DNA of 10,095 bases from Erysipelotrichaceae bacterium (GTDB taxonomy: Bacteria; Bacillota_I; Bacilli_A; Erysipelotrichales; Erysipelotrichaceae). This document shows, piece by piece, positions 6,802 to 10,095 of the stretch; the stretch's first letter is position 1, and every line of letters starts with the position of its first letter. The notes beneath the pieces were generated by a model. It worked only from the letters and a program-made list of their open reading frames with translations, was not told the origin of the DNA and ran no database searches. Location: assembly GCA_017561615.1 (NCBI GenBank), contig JAFZBT010000130.1, positions 1 through 10,095 on the forward strand, given 5' to 3'. The translations under genes were made by a program, and so were the position numbers.

Positions 6802-6884
6802 GTCATGGAGAGGTTTGTTAAGGATTCTCTCAAAAGGCAAACAATACTTGATCGGGGCTGCCTGCAGGTAATCCCCTTGGTCAA

Positions 6885-6913
6885 TTGACGTACAGTAAAC
6901 TGTACGTTATAAT
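6885..6913 (+). promoter_or_regulatory. Strong promoter of the toxin-antitoxin operon
   Basis: TTGACG at 6885-6890 and TATAAT at 6908-6913 are separated by exactly 17 bp, close to the full sigma-A consensus. Transcription should begin near 6920, about 16 bases before the antitoxin start. Confidence 0.85.
6888..6907. promoter_or_regulatory. Autoregulatory operator of the toxin-antitoxin operon
   Basis: ACGTACAGT at 6888-6896 and ACTGTACGT at 6899-6907 are perfect 9-bp inverted arms separated by AA, filling the gap between the -35 and -10 boxes. Each arm carries the GTACA/TGTAC core that is known from the TGTACA hexamers bound by E. coli YefM-YoeB. Repression by the antitoxin and its complex is therefore expected. 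Confidence 0.75.
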
Positions 6914-6935
6914 GCAGGCAGGAAAGGAGGCCCGC

Positions 6936-7202
6936 ATGATGTTAGCCTTAAACTATTCGCAGTTCCGCGAAAACATGAAAACATATCTGGACACCGTATG
7001 CGATGATTATGAGACCCTGACCGTTACCCGCAAGGATAACCGCAACGTCGTAGTGATCTCCGAAGAGGCCTATAACAATCTTCTGGAAAACGTCTATGTC
7101 ATGAGCAATAAGGCCAATTACGACTGGCTGATGGAATCGCTCAGGCAGCTGGAATCCGGACGGGCTGAAAGACGCGAACTGATCGAGGCTGCCGATGAAT
7201 AA
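6936..7202 (+). CDS. yefM: Antitoxin of the Phd/YefM family
   Basis: The antitoxin has 88 residues from the ATG at 6936; a second ATG at 6939 would give 87 and is equally well spaced from AAAGGAGG at 6923-6930. A longer reading from TTG at 6885 would start at the -35 box and cannot be the real start. The N-terminal half, with NYSQFRENMKTYLDTVCDDY and TVTRKDNRNVVVISEEAYNN, is the Phd/YefM DNA-binding dimer fold. The C-terminal part from about residue 55, rich in Glu and Arg, is the expected flexible segment that wraps and inhibits the toxin. It should repress its own promoter through the palindrome at 6888-6907. The toxin start lies eight bases inside its end, the usual antitoxin-first coupled order. 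Confidence 0.93.
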   Translation: MMLALNYSQFRENMKTYLDTVCDDYETLTVTRKDNRNVVVISEEAYNNLLENVYVMSNKANYDWLMESLRQLESGRAERRELIEAADE

Positions 7203-7458
7203 GGTGTTTACCGAAAAAGCCTGGGCGGATTACGCCTGCTGGCAGTCAGAGGACCGCCGGACGCTGAAACGGATAAACAGGCTCATTGAGGACATCGAAA
7301 GAAACGGCAATCAGGGTCTGGGAAAACCCGAACCGCTGGTGGGCAGACTGTCCGGCTTCTGGAGCCGCAGGATCAATGACCGGGACCGGCTGATTTACCG
7401 GTGCGAAGGAGAAGACATCTTCATCATCGCCTGCCGGTATCATTACGATGATCACTGA
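7195..7458 (+). CDS. yoeB: YoeB/Txe-family toxin, ribosome-dependent mRNA endoribonuclease
   Basis: This 87-residue RelE-superfamily toxin cuts mRNA in the ribosomal A site and stops translation when the antitoxin is degraded. It aligns without gaps, from memory, to the 84-residue E. coli YoeB: WADYACWQSEDRRTLKRINR, GKPEPLVGRLSGFWSRRI, DRLIYR and ACRYHY. The catalytic residues fall at the same numbers as in E. coli: Glu46, Arg65, His83 and Tyr84. Three extra residues (DDH) follow the usual C-terminal Tyr84, which is normally at or next to the end, and may alter activity slightly. GAGG at 7185-7188 precedes ATG by six bases. A terminator directly follows. The toxin looks intact and active. Confidence 0.96.
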   Translation: MNKVFTEKAWADYACWQSEDRRTLKRINRLIEDIERNGNQGLGKPEPLVGRLSGFWSRRINDRDRLIYRCEGEDIFIIACRYHYDDH

Positions 7459-7460
7459 AC

Positions 7461-7484
7461 AGACCGCTGTCATGGCGGTCTTTT
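7461..7484 (+). terminator. Hairpin terminator after the toxin gene
   Basis: AGACCGC at 7461-7467 pairs with GCGGTCT at 7475-7481 around a 7-nt loop, and the T tract is short (7481-7484). It starts two bases after the toxin stop codon. Confidence 0.7.
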
Positions 7485-7505
7485 GCGTCCCGACAGGCCG
7501 GTGAT

Positions 7506-7533
7506 TTTCCAGTGTGCTCCGGCATGCTATACT
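7506..7533 (+). promoter_or_regulatory. Extended -10 promoter of the zinc-ribbon membrane protein operon
   Basis: TGCTATACT at 7525-7533 is an extended -10 element. A weak TTTCCA at 7506-7511 lies 16 bp upstream as the -35. The start site would be near 7540, giving a leader of about 20 nt with GAGGT at 7549-7553 as ribosome site. Confidence 0.6.
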
Positions 7534-7560
7534 GTAGACGTATGACACGAGGTCAGTACC

Positions 7561-9195
7561 ATGGAAAAGAGAATAACGGATATCCATTGCCCTAAGTGCG
7601 GTTCACCTGCCCGCTTTGACATCATCCATCAGCGTTATGGCTGTCCTTTCTGCGGCTCGACTGTCGAGATTAATGAAGCATTGCAGGAAACCAAGGGGTT
7701 CCGTCAGATGCGCATCGGCCGTCTGAAGGAAAGCCGTCAAGAGTACCGGCTCTTCCGGGCTGTCTGTGAAGGCTGCGGAGCGCAGGTCGTCTTTGAAGAA
7801 GGCGAAGCCCTCAGTGACTGCGCTTTCTGCGGAAGGTCGATGGTCAGAACTGATTATCTGGAAAGCGAAGACATGCCGGAAAACGTCATTCCCTTCGTGT
7901 TGACCTTAAACGAAGCAAGGGAGAAACTTGAAGACTGGTGCCGCAGTAACCGCGTCCGGCCGGAAGCGGCCAGACTGAAAAAGATCACGGACCGTCTTCA
8001 GGGCTTCTATCTGCCCTATGAGCTGATCGAAGGCCCGGTCCACATGACGGTCGGCCGGATGGACGGCCTGCGGGCGTATGAGTGCGAAGGCTTCATCAAT
8101 GACGAACTGGTCAACCGTTCCGCTCAGCTGGACAACCTGTTACTGGACGGCATGGAACCCTTTGACCTGGATAAGCTGGAGGCCTTTGACTTCGGCTATC
8201 TGGCCGGTCAAAGAGTCAAGATCGCCGACATTTCGCAGAAAGCTCTGGAAAAGCGGGCGTGCGAAGAGACAGCGGCGACCTACAGTCCCTTCCTGTCCGA
8301 AGTGATGGAAAGCAAGGCAGTCGAGGTAAATGCCGATGTCAGCGATGCCATCCGCCTGCCGGTGCTGCTGCCGGTCTACTACATCTGCCAGGATGATCTG
8401 ATGGCCGCGGTCAACGGTCAGAGCGGCAGGGTGTCCGTGCGTTCGCTGAAGAAGAAGCGCTTCTATTTCCTGCCCTGGTGGCTGAAGGCCATACTGGCTA
8501 CGGCAGCCTTCTCGCTGATCGCCTTTCTGGCTTTCGTGGCCTTCGGCATGGATAAGTGGGCGGCGCTGTACATTGACGGCATGCTGACGATCGTGTTCAT
8601 CATCGTCATCCTTTGCCTTTACAGCGATACCGTACATAACCGCTTCATCGTGGAAACCAACCATGAGATATACACCTCCGGTGAAAGCAACTTCCAGCGC
8701 CGTCAAGGCAAGCTGATTCCTAGTGAAAAGGTGCTGAAGCGCAAGCTGGAAAAGCCGGTCTTCTTTGAGAAACTGGATGGTGAATACCAACCGGTCGAAC
8801 TGCGCTTTACCACCCCGGCAAGGGTGATCAGGATGGTCTTACTGTGCCTGGGCGTGCTGTTTATGCCGGTGATCTGCGCGCTGCTGATCAACGGATTCAA
8901 TTTCCAAAAACTGGTCCTGGGCGGTTCCGCCGCCTGGTTCTGCGTCTTCGTGCCGGTAGTGCCCGTTTACCTGCTGAAGTTCGGCATCGTCGAACTGCAC
9001 GACAACCCCTGGATCTACGTGATCGATGAGAAGGGGAGAAGAAAGAGATACAGAAAGAAGATCAGAATCAGAATAACCAAAGATATGGCCGGGGAGATAC
9101 TCAGAGCGCTGTTTGTGCCGCCGGTATCTCTAGCGGTATGGTTCGGGATCCTCAGCTTCATCGTGATGGTCTATCTGACCGCGGGAGGAGAGTAA
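7561..9195 (+). CDS. Double zinc-ribbon membrane protein of unknown function
   Basis: This 544-residue protein starts with two zinc ribbons: CPKCG/CPFCG with cysteines 10, 13, 28 and 31, and CEGCG/CAFCG with cysteines 69, 72, 87 and 90. The region after it (ENVIPFVLTLNEAREKLEDW, then LQGFYLPYELI) matches the general plan of TFIIB-type zinc-ribbon proteins in which a soluble domain follows the ribbons. A polar domain of some 190 residues leads to about five membrane segments (roughly 304-329, 334-356, 422-447, 450-475, 517-541), with a basic cytoplasmic-looking loop RRKRYRKKIRIRITK before the last. There is no signal peptide. Start: GAGGT at 7549-7553, seven bases from ATG. The acetyltransferase gene follows after one base, so the two are co-transcribed. 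The function is unknown; the ribbons could bind nucleic acid or protein at the membrane. Confidence 0.85.
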   Translation: MEKRITDIHCPKCGSPARFDIIHQRYGCPFCGSTVEINEALQETKGFRQMRIGRLKESRQEYRLFRAVCEGCGAQVVFEEGEALSDCAFCGRSMVRTDYLESEDMPENVIPFVLTLNEAREKLEDWCRSNRVRPEAARLKKITDRLQGFYLPYELIEGPVHMTVGRMDGLRAYECEGFINDELVNRSAQLDNLLLDGMEPFDLDKLEAFDFGYLAGQRVKIADISQKALEKRACEETAATYSPFLSEVMESKAVEVNADVSDAIRLPVLLPVYYICQDDLMAAVNGQSGRVSVRSLKKKRFYFLPWWLKAILATAAFSLIAFLAFVAFGMDKWAALYIDGMLTIVFIIVILCLYSDTVHNRFIVETNHEIYTSGESNFQRRQGKLIPSEKVLKRKLEKPVFFEKLDGEYQPVELRFTTPARVIRMVLLCLGVLFMPVICALLINGFNFQKLVLGGSAAWFCVFVPVVPVYLLKFGIVELHDNPWIYVIDEKGRRKRYRKKIRIRITKDMAGEILRALFVPPVSLAVWFGILSFIVMVYLTAGGE

Positions 9196-9196
9196 C

Positions 9197-9721
9197 ATGC
9201 TTAAGCTGGTAGAACCTTCAATGGCCTATGATGAGCAGATCCAGGATTTCCGCCGCGCTTTCCTGACTGCGGGCGGCTCCATGGACGGCAGCGGGACGCT
9301 GCGTCACTATGAAACCACCCGGCAGTGGCTGGATTCCGTCAGGCAGTACAGCTGTGAAGAGACCGTACCCGCCGGCAAGGTGCCGGCAAGCCAGTACATC
9401 CTCATCCGGGAAGAAGACGACAGGATGGTCGGCGTCATCCAGATAAGGCATTATCTCAACGATTACCTGGAGAAGTACGGCGGCCACATCGGCTATTCGG
9501 TGGCGCCCAGCGAAAGGCGCAAGGGATACGCCAAGAGAATGCTGGCGATGGGACTGGACATCTGCCGTCAGATGGGCATGGACAGGGTATTGATCACCTG
9601 CTACAGCGATAATGAAGGCAGCCGGCGGACGATCCTGGCCAACGGCGGCCGCTACGATTCAACGGTTCATGAACCGGAAAGCGACCGCGATCTGGAAAGG
9701 TACTGGATAGACCTGACCTGA
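9197..9721 (+). CDS. GNAT-family N-acetyltransferase
   Basis: This 174-residue enzyme transfers an acetyl group from acetyl-CoA to an unidentified amine. The acetyl-CoA motif is clear: IGYSVAPSERRKGYAKRML, with the pyrophosphate-binding loop RRKGYA at 107-112. It is followed by a helix and the usual NEGSRRTILANGG element near 138-150, and the protein ends in the strand YWIDL. Residues 1-60 contain a long loop that would shape the acceptor pocket. The ribosome site GGGAGGAG at 9183-9190 overlaps the end of the zinc-ribbon gene, and only one base separates the genes, so they are translated from one mRNA. Whether it modifies the zinc-ribbon protein, a small molecule or an antibiotic cannot be told. 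No terminator is evident downstream. Confidence 0.9.
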   Translation: MLKLVEPSMAYDEQIQDFRRAFLTAGGSMDGSGTLRHYETTRQWLDSVRQYSCEETVPAGKVPASQYILIREEDDRMVGVIQIRHYLNDYLEKYGGHIGYSVAPSERRKGYAKRMLAMGLDICRQMGMDRVLITCYSDNEGSRRTILANGGRYDSTVHEPESDRDLERYWIDLT

Positions 9722-9753
9722 CAACTTATAGATAAAAAAAGGAACCGGAAAGC
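9671..9753 (+). repeat. 12-bp direct repeat GAACCGGAAAGC (9671-9682 and 9742-9753)
   Basis: The same 12 bases occur near the end of the acetyltransferase gene and again immediately before the ATG of the TraX remnant, with starts 71 bp apart. The match is perfect and does not extend on either side. It may mark a small duplication or a deletion junction connected with decay of the TraX gene, or be chance. Confidence 0.55.
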
Positions 9754-9942
9754 ATGGATGCTGTTACCTTCTTTGTCATTAACAGCTATGTTTAGAGAAT
9801 GCTGCACATGGCCCGCTGGCTGGCGGTTCCGCTGTTAGCGCATTATAACGGCAAGCGGGGCGAATGCCGCTGGCAGGGCAGATTCTTTTACTGGTATTAT
9901 CCCGTTCAAATGACCGTGATCTATCTGCTCATGGTGAAATGA
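9754..9942 (+). pseudogene. Degraded TraX-family gene remnant
   Basis: In one frame the sequence reads ATG at 9754, MDAVTFFVINSYV, an in-frame TAG at 9793-9795, then RMLHMARWLAVPLLAHYNGK and on to FFYWYYPVQMTVIYLLMVK and TGA at 9940-9942. The second part, which can also be read as a 47-residue open frame from ATG at 9799, has the pattern of the TraX C-terminus: a hydrophobic stretch, LLAHYNGKRG, a short polar loop, then F-Y-YYPVQ and a final membrane segment. Intact TraX proteins are multi-spanning and about 200-250 residues, so most of the gene is missing and an internal stop breaks the rest. TraX acetylates the F-pilin N-terminus in conjugative plasmids; chromosomal homologues in Bacillota have no settled role. 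A purine-rich AAAAAAAGGAA lies before the first ATG. A short expressed peptide cannot be excluded. Confidence 0.65.
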
Positions 9943-9970
9943 GCGAAGGGTATTAGGTTAGGAGGATCAG

Positions 9971-10095
9971 GTGATCAGAATTCTGTTTGTCTGCCACGGC
10001 AACATCTGCCGGAGCGTAATGGCGGAAATGATGATGAAGGACAGAGTGGAAAAGCTGGGAAAAGACAGCGCGTTTTTTATCGATTCAGCGGCCAC
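9971..10095 (+). CDS. Low-molecular-weight protein tyrosine phosphatase, N-terminal part cut by window end
   Basis: The first 41 codons are present, starting with GTG at 9971 after TTAGGAGG (AGGAGG at 9960-9965, five bases away). The N-terminus IRILFVCHGNICRSVMAEMM contains the CX5R phosphate-binding loop C-H-G-N-I-C-R-S, with nucleophile Cys8 and Arg14 by this start, in the position typical of the LMW-PTP/arsenate-reductase-like fold. The segment ending IDSAA matches the next conserved strand of the family. The enzyme is cytoplasmic and removes phosphate from tyrosine, and in some bacteria from arginine (YwlE type). The residue after the first Cys of the loop is His and the fifth position is Ile-Cys, so subtype cannot be decided here. 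The C-terminal DPY motif is outside the window. Confidence 0.92.
   Translation, partial: MIRILFVCHGNICRSVMAEMMMKDRVEKLGKDSAFFIDSAA

Larger units (their letters stand above)
6858..6921. repeat. 9-bp inverted repeat flanking the toxin-antitoxin promoter
   Basis: CTGCCTGCA at 6858-6866 is the exact reverse complement of TGCAGGCAG at 6913-6921. The two arms bracket the whole promoter and its internal operator. The left arm overlaps the self-complementary CCTGCAGG at 6861-6868, and it also lies inside a larger imperfect dyad, TTGATCGGGG at 6848-6857 against CCCCTTGGTCAA at 6873-6884. The purpose is unknown; a secondary binding site or a DNA loop are options. Confidence 0.4.

Noticed and set aside
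6166..6840. Minus-strand open frame of 224 codons over the end of gdhA
   Set aside because: Antisense shadow of gdhA that also crosses the terminator; no recognisable protein family.
6885..6935. TTG start that would add 17 residues to the antitoxin
   Set aside because: The TTG is the first part of the -35 hexamer and the added codons are the promoter and operator; a strong ribosome site lies just before the ATG at 6936.
6840..7490. Toxin-antitoxin region as part of a mobile element
   Set aside because: No transposase, integrase, terminal repeats or target-site duplication is seen around it; the module is simply flanked by terminators.
8140..8790. Minus-strand open frame of 216 codons inside the zinc-ribbon gene
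   Set aside because: It is opposite the coding frame with intact cysteine motifs and membrane segments and shows no domain of its own.

Overview
The window looks like chromosomal DNA of a Gram-positive Bacillota species. The coding sequence is moderately GC-rich, the intergenic DNA is AT-rich, most genes have strong AGGAGG-type ribosome binding sites, and several protein families are typical of the phylum: DUF969/DUF979 with pcp, a CssR/CssS-like two-component pair and an NADP-type gdhA. An Erysipelotrichia-like gut organism is my guess, but the lineage cannot be fixed from the sequence alone. Every recognised gene is on the + strand. I see no rRNA, tRNA, CRISPR array, insertion sequence or origin.

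Layout. (1) 2-130 is the tail of an unidentified upstream gene. (2) 232-2483 is a three-gene operon: the two membrane subunits of the putative 5-oxoproline transporter (DUF969, DUF979) and pyroglutamyl-peptidase I (pcp). It has a sigma-A-like promoter with a dyad just upstream and ends at a strong hairpin. (3) 2591-4632 is an OmpR-family response regulator and its sensor kinase, overlapping by one base; they resemble the secretion-stress pair CssR/CssS. (4) 4701-6753 is purine nucleoside phosphorylase (deoD) and glutamate dehydrogenase (gdhA), overlapping by 8 nt. (5) 6936-7458 is a YefM/YoeB-type toxin-antitoxin cassette with its own promoter, a near-perfect operator palindrome inside that promoter, and a terminator on each side. 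(6) 7561-9721 is a two-gene unit: a double zinc-ribbon protein with about five membrane segments and a GNAT acetyltransferase. (7) 9754-9942 is a broken remnant of a TraX-family gene. (8) From 9971 the window holds the start of a low-molecular-weight protein tyrosine phosphatase, cut by the window edge.

How the parts fit. The first operon should release N-terminal pyroglutamate from peptides and move 5-oxoproline or a related compound across the membrane. gdhA interconverts glutamate with 2-oxoglutarate, so two units touch glutamate metabolism, but nothing in the sequence shows they are co-regulated. The recurring regulatory theme is inverted repeats lying on or next to promoter elements, at 153-172, 2525-2550, 4645-4668 and 6888-6907. 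Three promoters also share a TGCTA extended -10. I did not find a clearly undescribed defence or mobile system. The least characterised parts are the zinc-ribbon membrane protein with its acetyltransferase partner, the TraX remnant and the promoter dyads.
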